64,000 nucleotides of DNA from Arthrobacter gandavensis (GCF_009192735.1 NZ_VTFU01000005.1:124001-188000), one strand, 5' to 3'; shown: positions 50,206 through 59,596, counted from the first letter of the stretch. The notes: generated by a model from the sequence alone, not told the origin. Program-made: numbers and translations.

Positions 50206-51279
50206 GTGAGCGGAAACCCCTGGGTGCTGCACGTTGACCTCGACCAGTTCATTGCGGCGGTCGAGGTGCTCCGGCGCCCGAAACTTGTAGGCAAGCCGGT
50301 CATAGTCGGCGGCCGCGGAGACCCGACGGAACGGGCCGTGGTCTCCACCGCTTCCTATGAAGCGCGGGCCTTCGGCGTGGGGTCCGGCATGCCACTGCGG
50401 ATCGCGGCCCGGAAAGTGCCCGACGCCGTGATCCTCCCGGTGGACGCCGAGGCCTACCTCGCCGCCTCGGACATGGTGATGGCCGCCCTGCGTGCCCAGC
50501 CCGGCGCCGTCGTGCAGGTTCTCGGCTGGGATGAAGCGTTCGTCGGAACGGAGACGGAGGATCCGGAAGCCTACGCGCGGCAGATCCAGGCCGATGTGCT
50601 GGAGCAGACGCAACTGCACTGCAGCGTGGGCATCGGAGACACCCTGATCCGGGCCAAGAACGCCACCGATTTCGGCAAGCCGGCCGGAGTCTTTCGCCTG
50701 ACTGCCGGGAACTGGCTCGACGTGATGGGAGAGCTGCCCACCAAGGACCTGTGGGGTGTCGGCAACAAGATCTCGGGCCGGCTGGCCAAGCTCGGCATTA
50801 CCACCGTCGCGGAGCTCGCTGCATCCGATCCCTCGATGCTGGTTCCGGAGTTCGGTCCGAAAATGGGGCCCTGGTATGCAGAACTCGGGCGCGGGGGCGG
50901 CACCAGCGTTGTGGATGACACCCCGTGGGTGGCCCGCGGGCACAGCCGCGAGACCACCTTCCAGCAGGACCTGACGGACCCGGACCAGGTGCACGACGCC
51001 GTGCGGGAGTTGACGGCGCAGGTCCTGAAAGACGTGGAAGCCGAGGGCCGGCCGGTGATCGGGCTGACCCTCAAGGTCCGGTACTCGCCGTTCACCACCA
51101 AGACGCACGCCCGGAAGATTCCGGAGACGTTCGACCGGGAGGACGTCTTTACGCGGGCCCTGGACCTGGCCGGCGCGATCGAACCCGGCCGCCCCATCCG
51201 GCTCCTGGGCCTGCGGGCTGAAATGGCAATGCCCGATGACGCCCGCAAGGGACACACACCCACGCGCGGCGGCTGGTGA
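50206..51279 (+). CDS. dinB: DNA polymerase IV, DinB2-type Y-family polymerase
   Basis: The 357-aa translesion polymerase has [13 protein letters not shown] at residues 8-20 with metal-binding Asp11, and [10 protein letters not shown] (about residue 108) with the Asp-Glu metal ligands. [20 protein letters not shown] and [17 protein letters not shown] (HhH) follow, then the little-finger domain. The position corresponding to the aromatic steric gate (Phe13 in E. coli DinB) is Ile16 here, as in the mycobacterial DinB2 group (Leu), which accepts ribonucleotides. No C-terminal clamp motif is obvious. The start is GTG 50206. Confidence 0.92.
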   Translation: MSGNPWVLHVDLDQFIAAVEVLRRPKLVGKPVIVGGRGDPTERAVVSTASYEARAFGVGSGMPLRIAARKVPDAVILPVDAEAYLAASDMVMAALRAQPGAVVQVLGWDEAFVGTETEDPEAYARQIQADVLEQTQLHCSVGIGDTLIRAKNATDFGKPAGVFRLTAGNWLDVMGELPTKDLWGVGNKISGRLAKLGITTVAELAASDPSMLVPEFGPKMGPWYAELGRGGGTSVVDDTPWVARGHSRETTFQQDLTDPDQVHDAVRELTAQVLKDVEAEGRPVIGLTLKVRYSPFTTKTHARKIPETFDREDVFTRALDLAGAIEPGRPIRLLGLRAEMAMPDDARKGHTPTRGGW

Positions 51280-51321
51280 TAGGCGTTGACGCTCTGTCGC
51301 TGGCGCTGACTTTAACGTGCG

Positions 51322-51358
51322 GCAGGGCGGGCCGGAGGATTCCTTCGGCCCGCCCTGC
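51322..51358. terminator. Hairpin terminator between dinB and cynS
   Basis: Seventeen-nt arms (GCAGGGCGGGCCGGAGG and its complement, one mismatch) flank a 3-nt loop, located between convergent genes. Confidence 0.75.
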
Positions 51359-51390
51359 TGTTCGCCGGCTGGCGGCCGGCGCCGAACTGA

Positions 51391-51891
<501 letters not shown>

Positions 51892-51949
51892 TCACGGGGA
51901 CGTGAACGTGGCGGGGGAACTGAGGGGAAAGGTGGTGCCTTCGGCGGAT

Positions 51950-52537
51950 TTAGGCCGAAAGCGCGACGGAGGGCTCCGTCAGGTCGGTGACGCCGCCGGT
52001 GGCGATATCGAAGACCCAGCCGTGCAGCGTGATTTTGTGTGCCGCCAGGGCCTGGGCCACGGAGGGGTGCGTTGCCAGGTTTGCGAGCTGCGCCAGGACG
52101 TTCTGTTCCACGAGCGCGGAAACATCGCCGGGTGTTGGGGTCCGGGCGATGGAGGCATCCGCGTGGTGCAGCCACTTGGCAACCGCCGGAGCGCCGCTCA
52201 GATCCTGGTTCAGGGCGAGCGCCGTCATCGCGCCGCAGGCCGAGTGCCCGCACACAATGATGTCCCGGACGCCGAGTGCGGTGACGGCGTATTCAATGCT
52301 GGCCGCAATCCCGTCCGCCTCCGGGGTAAAAGCAGGAATCAGGTTACCGGCAGTACGAATGACGAAGAGCTCACCCGGCTCGGTGCCGGTGATCAGTTCC
52401 GGCACGACACGGGCATCTGAGCAGCTGATGAACAGCGTGCTCGGGGCGTGGTGGGTGGCCAAATGGGCGAAGAGTTCAGCCTTGGCCGGAAACACGTCTT
52501 GTTGGAAACGGTTGATTCCGTCAGTAAGGACCTGCAT
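51950..52537 (-). CDS. cynT: Beta-class carbonic anhydrase of the cyanate locus
   Basis: The 195-aa zinc enzyme has FISCSDARVVPELITGTEPG (Cys and Asp ligands plus Arg) and IIVCGHSACGAMTALAL (His and Cys ligands), the two standard beta-CA motifs, and IRTAGNLIP between them. Beside cynS and divergent from cynR it matches CynT, which returns bicarbonate consumed by cyanase. It lies 90 nt upstream of cynS in the same direction. The start is ATG 52537. Confidence 0.93.
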   Translation of the reverse strand: MQVLTDGINRFQQDVFPAKAELFAHLATHHAPSTLFISCSDARVVPELITGTEPGELFVIRTAGNLIPAFTPEADGIAASIEYAVTALGVRDIIVCGHSACGAMTALALNQDLSGAPAVAKWLHHADASIARTPTPGDVSALVEQNVLAQLANLATHPSVAQALAAHKITLHGWVFDIATGGVTDLTEPSVALSA

Positions 52538-52648
52538 ATGTTGCTCCTTCAGTGCTTACCGACCCTTCTGGGCTGGCAGGATTCACTCTGCCCCAGCACC
52601 ACATATAGAGTCCAAGAGCTGTTATGCATGAAGTCCATTGCTTGCATC

Positions 52649-52654
52649 TATAGT
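52649..52654 (+). promoter_or_regulatory. Leaderless -10 hexamer of cynR
   Basis: TATAGT is a strong -10 match ending 6 nt before ATG 52661. The upstream ATGCA ... TGCAT pair (about 52624-52647) is a possible LysR site shared with cynT. Confidence 0.5.
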
Positions 52655-52660
52655 TGGTGA

Positions 52661-53581
52661 ATGGTCACTGTGGAACTCCGTCATTTGCGCTATCTCCTCG
52701 CGGTTGCCGACCACGCAAATTTCACTCATGCGGCCGAAGAGTTGCGCGTTTCACAGCCCACCCTCTCGCAACAGATCAGGCAGCTGGAACGGCTGGTGGG
52801 CTTTCAGCTGCTGGACCGCACCGGGCGCACCGTTCGGCTCACCGATGCCGGGGAGGTGTATGCCTCCCATGCCCGCCGGGCGCTGCTTGACCTCGCCGCT
52901 GCCGACCGTGCCCTCAATGATGTGGAAGAGCTGTCCCGCGGCCATCTGCGGCTGGGCGCAACCCCCACGTTCACCGCCTATCTGATTGGACCTCTGACCG
53001 CTGAGTTCCACTCCCGGCATCCCGGCATCAGCCTGATCTTCACTGAGATGACCCAGGACCGGATCGAGGACGCCCTGGTCACCGACAATCTTGATGTGGG
53101 AATCGCGTTCGCCGGGAAACCCGCGGCTGGAATCACAACCGCTGCCCTCCTCACGGAAACCCTCAGCCTCGTCATCCGAGCTGCGGAAGCACCCGCCTCG
53201 AAAAAACTGCCGGTCCGGGCCTTCCAGGACATCCCTCTGGCTCTGCTCAGCGGCGATTTTGCCACCCGCGGCCATATCGACGCGTATCTGGCAGAGCACC
53301 GCATCGAGCCCAGGATCGCGGTGGAGGCGAACTCGATTCAGGCCCTCACCGAGATCGTCAAACGCAGCCCGCTTGCCACCGTCCTGCCCGATGCCATCAC
53401 CCACGATCACGCCGCACTGGTTCCGGTTACCCTTGACCCGCCTCTGCCGGCCCGGACCGCTGCCCTCCTGTTCCGGCAGGACGCCTATCAAAGTGCCGCC
53501 GCCCGGGCGTTTGCGAAACTCGCTCATGAGTTTGCTGAGCGCCGCGAGTATGCTCCGCCCCGCGGTCCGGGACTGGCCTAG
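52661..53581 (+). CDS. cynR: LysR-family regulator CynR
   Basis: The 306-aa protein has the LysR HTH (NFTHAAEELRVSQPTLSQQI at residues 20-39, then RQLERLVGFQLLDRTGRTVRL). The effector domain contains HLRLGATPTFTAYLIGPLTA, EFHSRHPGISL and a late PLATVLPDAITHD. The similarity to CynR and divergent position to cynT support activation of the cyanate operon. The ATG lies 6 nt after TATAGT. No frame damage is seen, in contrast with cynS. Confidence 0.88.
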   Translation: MVTVELRHLRYLLAVADHANFTHAAEELRVSQPTLSQQIRQLERLVGFQLLDRTGRTVRLTDAGEVYASHARRALLDLAAADRALNDVEELSRGHLRLGATPTFTAYLIGPLTAEFHSRHPGISLIFTEMTQDRIEDALVTDNLDVGIAFAGKPAAGITTAALLTETLSLVIRAAEAPASKKLPVRAFQDIPLALLSGDFATRGHIDAYLAEHRIEPRIAVEANSIQALTEIVKRSPLATVLPDAITHDHAALVPVTLDPPLPARTAALLFRQDAYQSAAARAFAKLAHEFAERREYAPPRGPGLA

Positions 53582-53649
53582 CGCCGCTGCGCCCGGCCAC
53601 GGCCGGATGGTGAACCCGTTCCGGCAGGGTTAAGCCGCCGAAAGGACCA

Positions 53650-54084
53650 TCAGCCCTCACCGGCGGGAAGCCGCCACGATGACGCACTGCGTTTCGACCT
53701 GGCACCCGCAACGAGCTGAAGCACAAAGAACGCCGTGATCCCGGCCGCCCCCAGAAAGATGCAGAACCACGGCGGCAGGCCCCATAGGGCAGCGGATGGT
53801 GAGAGCAGGCCAAAAACACCCGAAATCAGCACATACGTTCCTCCGCCAGCCAGAACCACGACCGAAATGAGGAGTGCCCAGAAACGCACCAGCTGTGAGC
53901 GCGGCGCGAAATTATCTGCATAGTCTGCGGGCTGCCCAAACGCGGAGGCGGGGTCCTCCCCGGACTCAGCCACGTGGCTTTCGACTTCACGGACTATCTG
54001 CGTGACCGCTTCGTCAGGAACACCGCGCAATTCGAGTGCGTCGCGCAGGTCTTCGGAGTATTCCGCGTAGGGCTGCTCAGTCAT
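53650..54084 (-). CDS. HAAS/DUF1700-like membrane protein
   Basis: The 144-aa product begins MTEQPYAEYSEDLRDALELR and contains TQIVREVESHVAESGEDPAS, then FGQPADYADNF, the helical signature of PadR-associated HAAS-like domains. Two transmembrane segments follow (FWALLISVVVLAGGGTYVLI, FCIFLGAAGITAFFVLQLVA). It overlaps the PadR gene by 8 nt, so the two form one unit. Such proteins are thought to be controlled by the linked PadR; their function is not established. Confidence 0.8.
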   Translation of the reverse strand: MTEQPYAEYSEDLRDALELRGVPDEAVTQIVREVESHVAESGEDPASAFGQPADYADNFAPRSQLVRFWALLISVVVLAGGGTYVLISGVFGLLSPSAALWGLPPWFCIFLGAAGITAFFVLQLVAGARSKRSASSWRLPAGEG

Positions 54085-54424
54085 TGCCTGCCTTCTTTCC
54101 AGAAATAATCGACGTCGCATTGGCGGCAAAGACGCCCCAATCCGACCGCAGGGAATAAAGCCGTTCCTGTCCTGCCGGCGTGATTGCGTAATACTTCCGG
54201 CCCGGACCGCCGGCTCCGCCGCGCCAAGCTGCCGTGAGGTCGCCGTCCTGCTCAAGCCGGGCCAACAGCGGGTACAGCGTGCCGCCCTTAACAACTCCGA
54301 GCCCGCCTTCTGCCAGCCGCTGCCCGATGAGGTAGCCGTAGGTTTCTTCCTCATTGACGATGGACAGGACCGCTGCGGCGAGCACTCCCCTCAGCCACTC
54401 GGACGGCCACTGCCAAACTTCCAT
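54077..54424 (-). CDS. PadR-family transcriptional regulator
   Basis: The 115-aa protein contains EWLRGVLAAAVLSIVNEEET followed by YGYLIGQRLAEGGLGVVKGGTLYPLLARLEQDG in pieces that match the PadR winged HTH (YGY.I...L, GTLYP.L.RLE..G), with GPGRKYYAIT as the wing. It represses its own operon in many systems. An inverted repeat CTAGATG-N7-CATCTAG immediately upstream is a likely operator. Confidence 0.92.
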   Translation of the reverse strand: MEVWQWPSEWLRGVLAAAVLSIVNEEETYGYLIGQRLAEGGLGVVKGGTLYPLLARLEQDGDLTAAWRGGAGGPGRKYYAITPAGQERLYSLRSDWGVFAANATSIISGKKAGND

Positions 54425-54426
54425 GG

Positions 54427-54447
54427 CTAGATGATGAACCCATCTAG
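54427..54447. promoter_or_regulatory. Candidate PadR operator
   Basis: CTAGATG and CATCTAG are perfect 7-bp arms separated by 7 nt, three nt before the PadR ATG. A related, imperfect CTAGTTG...CAACCTAG repeat follows at 54444-54464, so two tandem sites are possible. Confidence 0.65.
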
Positions 54448-54474
54448 TTGGTATGGCAACCTAGTTGGGATTTT

Positions 54475-55858
54475 TTATCCCCGACGACGCCTGAACTGGG
54501 CAAGGAGCGAACCGGTGAGGTGGCTGAGTTCGGTGGCCCGGAGCAGCCTCAGCATCCCTGCGTAGACGGCGGCCATCACAACGCCGCCCACGGCCAGCAC
54601 GACGACTGCATTGAGCTTGGACTGCCACAGGTACCCGCCGGCGTCGTATCCGCCGAACATCCAGCACACGGCAGCGCCCGCACCCGCTGCGACAAGGCCG
54701 GCGATCGTGAACCGTACGTGGGCGTCGAAGATCTGACCGGCGCCGTAGGACCCGATGGACCGTTTCAGGAAGAGGTGGCTGACGACGACGGCGGTCACGT
54801 TGCCAAGCGAGAATGCGGCGGCGAGCGCCGGCACGATGAGCCGTGGATCGAAGGCTCCGGCAGCGACAGCGAGGCTCACCCCCACCCCCGACAGGATCAG
54901 CTGGATCTTCAGCGGGGTCTTCACATCCTCGCCGGCGTAAAACACCCGGCCCAGGAGGAAGTTCGCGCTCAGGAACGGGGACCCCACCGCGAGAATGACA
55001 ATAGTGATGCCGTTGAGGGCGGCGACGCCGGGGGATTCGCTAAAGAGCATTCCGAGCGGACCGGCGAAGGTCAGCAGGGCGGCCGCCCCGAACACCGTGG
55101 CCACACCGGTCATGCGCATGCCTTGGGAAAGAACCGCCCGGACAGCCGGAAGGTTGCCGGCGGCATGAGCCGAGGACAGCTGGTTAAACATCACCGTGGC
55201 CAGGGACAGCGCGATCACGGCATGCGGCAGCTGACACACCATGACGCCGATATCCAGGTTTGCGGAACCTGCGATCTGCGCCGTCGACCCCTCTGCCTGG
55301 AGCGCCTTCCGGGCTTCCGTTGCAAGAGTGCTGACTTTGAGGTTGATGAAGTACAGGCCGTTGCCCACGAGCATCGTGATGATCGTGACGGAGGCCAGAC
55401 GGGCGGTGCGGCCCAGGCCCATTCCGCGGATTACGAACCTCGGCTTCAGCCCCAGCTTCAGGCGTTTGAGCGGAATGAGCAGGAGCAGCGCCTGGACGAC
55501 GACCCCCAGGGTGGTGCCACCGGACAAAAGAACAGTCTGCTCCGGGGTCCACGTCTCGGGGCTGTGCTCGGCCGCCTGCTGTGATCCCATCAACGCCAGG
55601 AACGTGGCGAGAGTCCCGATGGACACGAGGTTATTGACTGCCGGCACCCACATGTAGGGGCCGAAGGAGCCCGCCCGCAGCGCCAATCGCGGTGGCGAGC
55701 AGCGCGGTCCGGACCAGGCCGAGCACCCGGGAAACGACGGTGCCGGCGGCCATGACGGCGCTCGAACGAATGGTGGAACCGCTGCGCGGCACCGCGGGAC
55801 CGCGGGACGATCCTTCGGCGCCGCGCAGCGGGACCGTGGCTGACTTCATGTCAGCCAT
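54475..55858 (-). pseudogene. murJ: MurJ/MviN-family lipid II flippase homologue with internal deletion and frameshift
   Basis: The N-terminal part from ATG 55858 reads STIRSSAVMAAGTVVSRVLG then LVRTALLATAIGA, as in MurJ transmembrane helix 1. It then passes directly, in another frame, to ALRAGSFGPYMWVPAVNNLV, which in intact proteins lies about 140 residues later, after LPNMLYMLLAGGVFNA-type sequence. About 400 nt are missing and the join near 55676-55690 shifts frame. The remaining 400 codons look healthy and end at 54475. MurJ is essential, so an intact copy should exist elsewhere or the assembly is wrong here. Confidence 0.85.
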
Positions 55859-55871
55859 CGTTCCAGATCGA

Positions 55872-56891
55872 TCAGACGGTCTCGTCCGCCACGCGGATGA
55901 GCACCTTGCCCGTGGTTCCGTTCTCCACGGCGTCGTGCGCGGCGGCAGTGTCCTCCAGCGGGAACCAGGTCAGCGGCAGTCCGGCTGTCTCTCCCACCGG
56001 CAGGGCGCCGTCGCGCAGTGCGGCGGTGATGTCCTCGGCGGCCGCGTGGTGCGCCGCCGAGCCCACGGTGTAGACGAGCACACCCTGCCAACGGACGTTC
56101 TTGGCGAAGCTCGGGATGACCGGCACGGTGAATTCATCGCCGTTGTTGTTGGCGTAATAGGCAACGCTGCCGTGGTTGGCGATCACGTCGACGTCGAGGG
56201 CCGCGTTCTGCGCCGGGGACACCTCAACGATGTGGTCGACGCCGTCCGGAGCGATTTCACGGATGCGGTCGGCTTCCGCGTCGTCGGGGTAGCGGACGAT
56301 GTGGTGGGCACCGGCGGCTTGGGCGAGTTCAGCCTTGGCGTCGCTGCTGACCGTCGCGATGACGGTTGCGCCTGCCCAGACGGCGAGCTGGATGGCGGCA
56401 TGGCCGACGGCGCCGGCACCGCCCTGCACCAGGACCATGCGCCCCTCAAGGGCTCCGGGGGCAAGCCGGGACGGACCAAACTCGTGGACGGTCAGGGCCC
56501 GGTGTGCGGTCATCGCCGGCACGCCAAGGCTGGCGGCGACGTCGAAACCAATACCTTCGGGCAGCGGCACCACCCGGTCAGCGGGAAGAACCGCGAATTC
56601 CTGGGCTGTTCCGGTGGGACGGCCGTGCGCGGCGAGGTACACCCACACCCGATCTCCCACCTGCGGCTGCGTGACGCCGTCGCCGACCGCGTCCACAACT
56701 CCGGCACCGTCCTGGTTCGGCACCACTTCGGGGAAGGGCACGCCGCCGGCGCGGGCCTTCCAATCGGTGGGGTTCACCCCTGAGGCGACGATGCGGACCC
56801 GCACTTCACCGGGACCGGGAGCGGCGACGTCGCGGTCGACGAGACGGAGGACTGAGGAATCACCAGCTGCGGAATAAACGATTGATTTCAT
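55872..56891 (-). CDS. MDR-family NADPH:quinone oxidoreductase-like protein
   Basis: The 339-aa protein starts MKSIVYSAAGDSS, has IVASGVNPTDWKARAGG, VPNQDGAGVVDAVGDGV and the cofactor loop VLVQGGAGAVGHAAIQLAVW, with no zinc ligands. This is the zeta-crystallin/quinone reductase type. ATG 56891 is chosen; an upstream extension to 57209 is non-coding on composition. It follows the damaged murJ by 13 nt (same strand, this gene upstream). It is distinct from the member at 5036-5965. Confidence 0.88.
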   Translation of the reverse strand: MKSIVYSAAGDSSVLRLVDRDVAAPGPGEVRVRIVASGVNPTDWKARAGGVPFPEVVPNQDGAGVVDAVGDGVTQPQVGDRVWVYLAAHGRPTGTAQEFAVLPADRVVPLPEGIGFDVAASLGVPAMTAHRALTVHEFGPSRLAPGALEGRMVLVQGGAGAVGHAAIQLAVWAGATVIATVSSDAKAELAQAAGAHHIVRYPDDAEADRIREIAPDGVDHIVEVSPAQNAALDVDVIANHGSVAYYANNNGDEFTVPVIPSFAKNVRWQGVLVYTVGSAAHHAAAEDITAALRDGALPVGETAGLPLTWFPLEDTAAAHDAVENGTTGKVLIRVADETV

Positions 56892-57064
56892 GAGCACTAG
56901 AAGAAACGGGATCCGGGTTCTATTCCCGCTTCCTGCGGATGCCGTGAAAAAGGTCGCCCCAGGAGGGGTCACAAATGGGCCGCGGTGACGGACGATGGGT
57001 GTACCTAAACCGGGGCCGCCGGCTACTGAGCCTGGGGCCGAAGAGATGGAAGGCGGAATCGAAA

Positions 57065-57193
57065 ATGGCAGATCTGGGCGGCATGGCAGATAAGGCGAAG
57101 GACGCCGCAAAGGACAATCCTGAGAAGGTTGACCAGCTGAAAGACAAGGCAAAGGACGCCGTCGACGGAAACAAGGACGACGAGAAGAAGTAA
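57065..57193 (+). CDS. Lys/Asp-rich mini-protein, Rv0909-type antitoxin-like
   Basis: The 42-aa product, MADLGGMADKAKDAAKDNPE then KVDQLKDKAKDAVDGNKDDEK, is almost wholly charged helix with KAKDA repeats. It resembles the Rv0909/MT0933 antitoxin-like and CsbD-like small proteins. No toxin partner is adjacent. A GGAAGGCGGA tract lies upstream. An alternative start at 56975 would add 30 residues with no such character. A giant hairpin begins 4 nt after its stop. Confidence 0.7.
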   Translation: MADLGGMADKAKDAAKDNPEKVDQLKDKAKDAVDGNKDDEKK

Positions 57194-57196
57194 CCG

Positions 57197-57258
57197 GCTG
57201 TAATGCCAAAGGCCGGGGCCGTCCCCAGCGGGACGGCCCCGGCCTTTGGCATTACAGC
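57197..57258. terminator. Perfect 29-bp hairpin, bidirectional terminator
   Basis: Arms 57197-57225 and 57230-57258 are exact complements with a CAGC loop. It lies between the convergent mini-protein and DUF2252 genes and includes the DUF2252 stop codon (57252-57254). No U-run follows. Confidence 0.9.
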
Positions 57259-58682
57259 TCCTCAGCTGCCGCGAGACGGTGTGATGCAACTGCGGCGGCG
57301 AAAGCCTGGTAGTCCCTGTCGTTCTGATCGGCATACCGCTGGGCGAAGTCCGTCATCGATTCATCAAATGAGCTGCTCTTGCCGAGGTACGCGGCGATGG
57401 CCAGCGGGTCACCCGATCTGGCGTGGGCACGCGCCAGGGCCCAGCCGCAGGCCCGGGCATAGAACAGCATCCCGGCCGGGCGCATCGTCTCCACGACGGC
57501 GGATCCCTTCATGTCCCGCAGCTGCCGCCAGTACAGATACCGATTGTCCTGGACACCTTTGGTCCACCCCAGGAAGATGTCGCTGGCAGCCTGCAGCATC
57601 CGCTGGCCCTGCACAACCCGCTCGCCGGGCTGCCGGTATTTGCTCTTGGGCAGGTGGTCCTCCAGGACGGATCTCGTAGCCTCCTTGACCTGGAGGAACA
57701 AAGGGTCCAACTGGTCACGCCCCTGCAGCAACACGATAAAGGCCCGGGTGCCAACGCTGCCCACTCCCACGACCTTGCGGGCGGCGTCGATAATCTCGTA
57801 GCGCTCCAGCAGGGTTCGCCGGTCCGCCTGCAGCGATGACCGGTAGGAACGCAGCTGCTCGTGCAGCGCCTGCTGTACCTCATCCCCGGACAGCCCATAC
57901 CTGTCATCCAGCTCGCGGAGGGGAACAACAAGGGGCGGTTGGCTGATGATCCGGTACTGCCCGTCCACGCGTTCACCAAGCTTGGAGAGGGCCTGCAGAC
58001 TGTCGCGGGTGCGCGCCTTGGCAGCGGTCTTCTGCACCGCTTTTTCCACCCGCCGGGACTTCTTGGAACTCTTGCCCTTACGGGTTCCCTCCCCTTCCAA
58101 CAGGCGTTGCAGCATGTCTTCGGACAGCCGCGCGTACCAAATCTCCAAGGTGCTCAGCTGAGCGAACTCAGCCATGGCCTTGCGGTAAGCCGACACCGCA
58201 GCCAGAGCTGTCTCCCCGGCCTGGCTGTCGGTGAATTCATTGTTGCGCGCCGCGATGACAAAACTTGCCGCCAGCCGCTCGACGTCGTACTCGAAGGGCC
58301 CCGGCAGGGTTTCATCAAAATCGTTCAGGCCAAACAGCAGGTGCCGCTCGGGCGAGGCAAACAGTCCAAAGTTGGACAGATGCGCATCTCCGCATAACTG
58401 CACTCGCAGGCCGGCCCGCGGAGTGTCCTTCAGGTCTGCCGCCATAATCTTGGCCGCGCCCCGGAAGAAGGTGAAGGGGGAAGCAAGCATGCGGCTGTGC
58501 CGCACGGGCACCAGATCCGGATCCCTGGAGAGGTCCTGTTCCTCGAGCAGGGCAACCGGGTCTGGCCTGTCGGGTGCGGGCTTCCACCCCGCATGGCTGG
58601 AGACAGGAGTTTTCTCCCGGCATGCCTTGCCTGCTCCGGTCCGTTCCTTGACGGTCAGGTGCTCGGTTTTTTTCTCGGCCAT
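57252..58682 (-). CDS. DUF2252 protein (kinase-like fold)
   Basis: The 476-aa protein has FTFFRGAAKIMAADL, VQLCGDAHLSNFGLFASPER, LLFGLNDFDETLPGPFEYDV, and WDVERLAASF-type elements (here YDVERLAASFVIAARNN). GDxHxxNFG and DFDE resemble the catalytic HxDxxxxN and DFD loops of aminoglycoside-phosphotransferase-like enzymes. The later EVQQALHEQLRSYRSSLQAD and VVGVGSVGTRAFIVLLQGRD are DUF2252-typical. The substrate and function are unknown. A central basic region (TRKGKSSKKSRRVEK) is an insertion. The gene ends inside a hairpin. Confidence 0.9.
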   Translation of the reverse strand: MAEKKTEHLTVKERTGAGKACREKTPVSSHAGWKPAPDRPDPVALLEEQDLSRDPDLVPVRHSRMLASPFTFFRGAAKIMAADLKDTPRAGLRVQLCGDAHLSNFGLFASPERHLLFGLNDFDETLPGPFEYDVERLAASFVIAARNNEFTDSQAGETALAAVSAYRKAMAEFAQLSTLEIWYARLSEDMLQRLLEGEGTRKGKSSKKSRRVEKAVQKTAAKARTRDSLQALSKLGERVDGQYRIISQPPLVVPLRELDDRYGLSGDEVQQALHEQLRSYRSSLQADRRTLLERYEIIDAARKVVGVGSVGTRAFIVLLQGRDQLDPLFLQVKEATRSVLEDHLPKSKYRQPGERVVQGQRMLQAASDIFLGWTKGVQDNRYLYWRQLRDMKGSAVVETMRPAGMLFYARACGWALARAHARSGDPLAIAAYLGKSSSFDESMTDFAQRYADQNDRDYQAFAAAVASHRLAAAEEL

Positions 58683-58844
58683 GATCGGGTGATCTCCCTT
58701 GGTCGCCAGGACCCGGAAAGAGGCAACAGCCCACTGTCTGCGACATTTTCCGGTTGATTAAGCGTGGCAGGATCCGGTCCGTTTAGACAGGGTTCTTCGA
58801 GCATCGGGGCGCCGGGCCGCAGGAGTCCGGTGCCGGAGGAAGAA

Positions 58845-59369
58845 TCAGCCTGCAGCACCCCTGGACCGGTGCCGCCGGACGGCCGCCCGGTTGGCGCAGC
58901 GGACGGAACAGTACTGCTGCCGCCCGTTGCGGGTGACGTCGACAACCACGTTCCGACAGGGCTCGGCCGCGCATACCCCGAGGCGGTGCATGCCGCGGGT
59001 GACCAGATGCAGGGAAGTGCCCACACTGATCACGGCCCGCAGCACCGCTGGCAGCGCCTGGTCATCATCACGGTAGTGCAGGTGCCAGCCTTCGCCGTCG
59101 TGGTCAGTGAGTCGGGGATACGCCGCAGCCCCAGCCATGTGGGTATTGAGCAGTGCTGCCCGCTTGCCCGGCTCAGGCGCGTGGACCACCGTCAGCCAGT
59201 CCTCGATCACCCCGCGGGTCCGTGAATGATCATCCGGGCATACGGGGAACTCCATCGTCATTCCGAACTCCCGGGTACGCTCCACAATCCCCGCCCGGGA
59301 GTCCGGCCAGTCGTTGGCCAGCGACGCCGCCAGCAGCACGGCGTATTCGCCGTAAGGGTTGAGATGCAT
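58845..59369 (-). CDS. CGNR zinc-finger domain protein (ABATE family)
   Basis: The 174-aa protein has an N-terminal ABATE-like domain (EYAVLLAASLANDWP; EDWLTVVHAPEPGKRAALLN) and a C-terminal CGNR zinc finger: LGVCAAEPCRNVVVDVTRNG, RQQYCSVRCANRAAVRRHR, with four cysteines. Such proteins are putative stress-related transcription regulators. The CGNR tetrad itself reads CANR, a conservative change. ATG 59369 diverges from the 66-aa gene 26 nt away. Confidence 0.88.
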   Translation of the reverse strand: MHLNPYGEYAVLLAASLANDWPDSRAGIVERTREFGMTMEFPVCPDDHSRTRGVIEDWLTVVHAPEPGKRAALLNTHMAGAAAYPRLTDHDGEGWHLHYRDDDQALPAVLRAVISVGTSLHLVTRGMHRLGVCAAEPCRNVVVDVTRNGRQQYCSVRCANRAAVRRHRSRGAAG

Positions 59370-59395
59370 AAGGGCATTACATCATGCTGGATTCC

Positions 59396-59596
59396 ATGCC
59401 TGACAACCCAGTCTCAACCCAGAATTTCCGCCGGTCCCGGAACCCCGACCATGAGCACTCCTGGATGACGGAGTCCAGCCACCAGGTGTCCTGTGGATTC
59501 ATCCTGTACGTCAGGTGTTCCCAGTGCGCGGCGAGACGCGTGGACTTCCAGGCGCCCGCGCAGCCGGTCCCGTCTGGGATCAGCAGAACTGTTTAG
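59396..59596 (+). CDS. Small CxxC protein (66 aa)
   Basis: Begins MPDNPVSTQNFRRSRNPDHE, then HSWMTESSHQVSCGFILYVR and CSQCAARRVDFQ. HSW.TES.H....G...Y.RC..C...RV is a recurrent small-protein pattern in actinobacteria. The CxxC plus His suggests a single metal site. It is divergent from the CGNR gene, so a shared stress role is possible but unproven. ATG 59384 is an alternative start. Confidence 0.6.
   Translation: MPDNPVSTQNFRRSRNPDHEHSWMTESSHQVSCGFILYVRCSQCAARRVDFQAPAQPVPSGISRTV

Noticed and set aside
57065-57193. Antitoxin of a TA pair
   Set aside because: Only the antitoxin-like composition is visible; both neighbours are unrelated, convergent or divergent genes.
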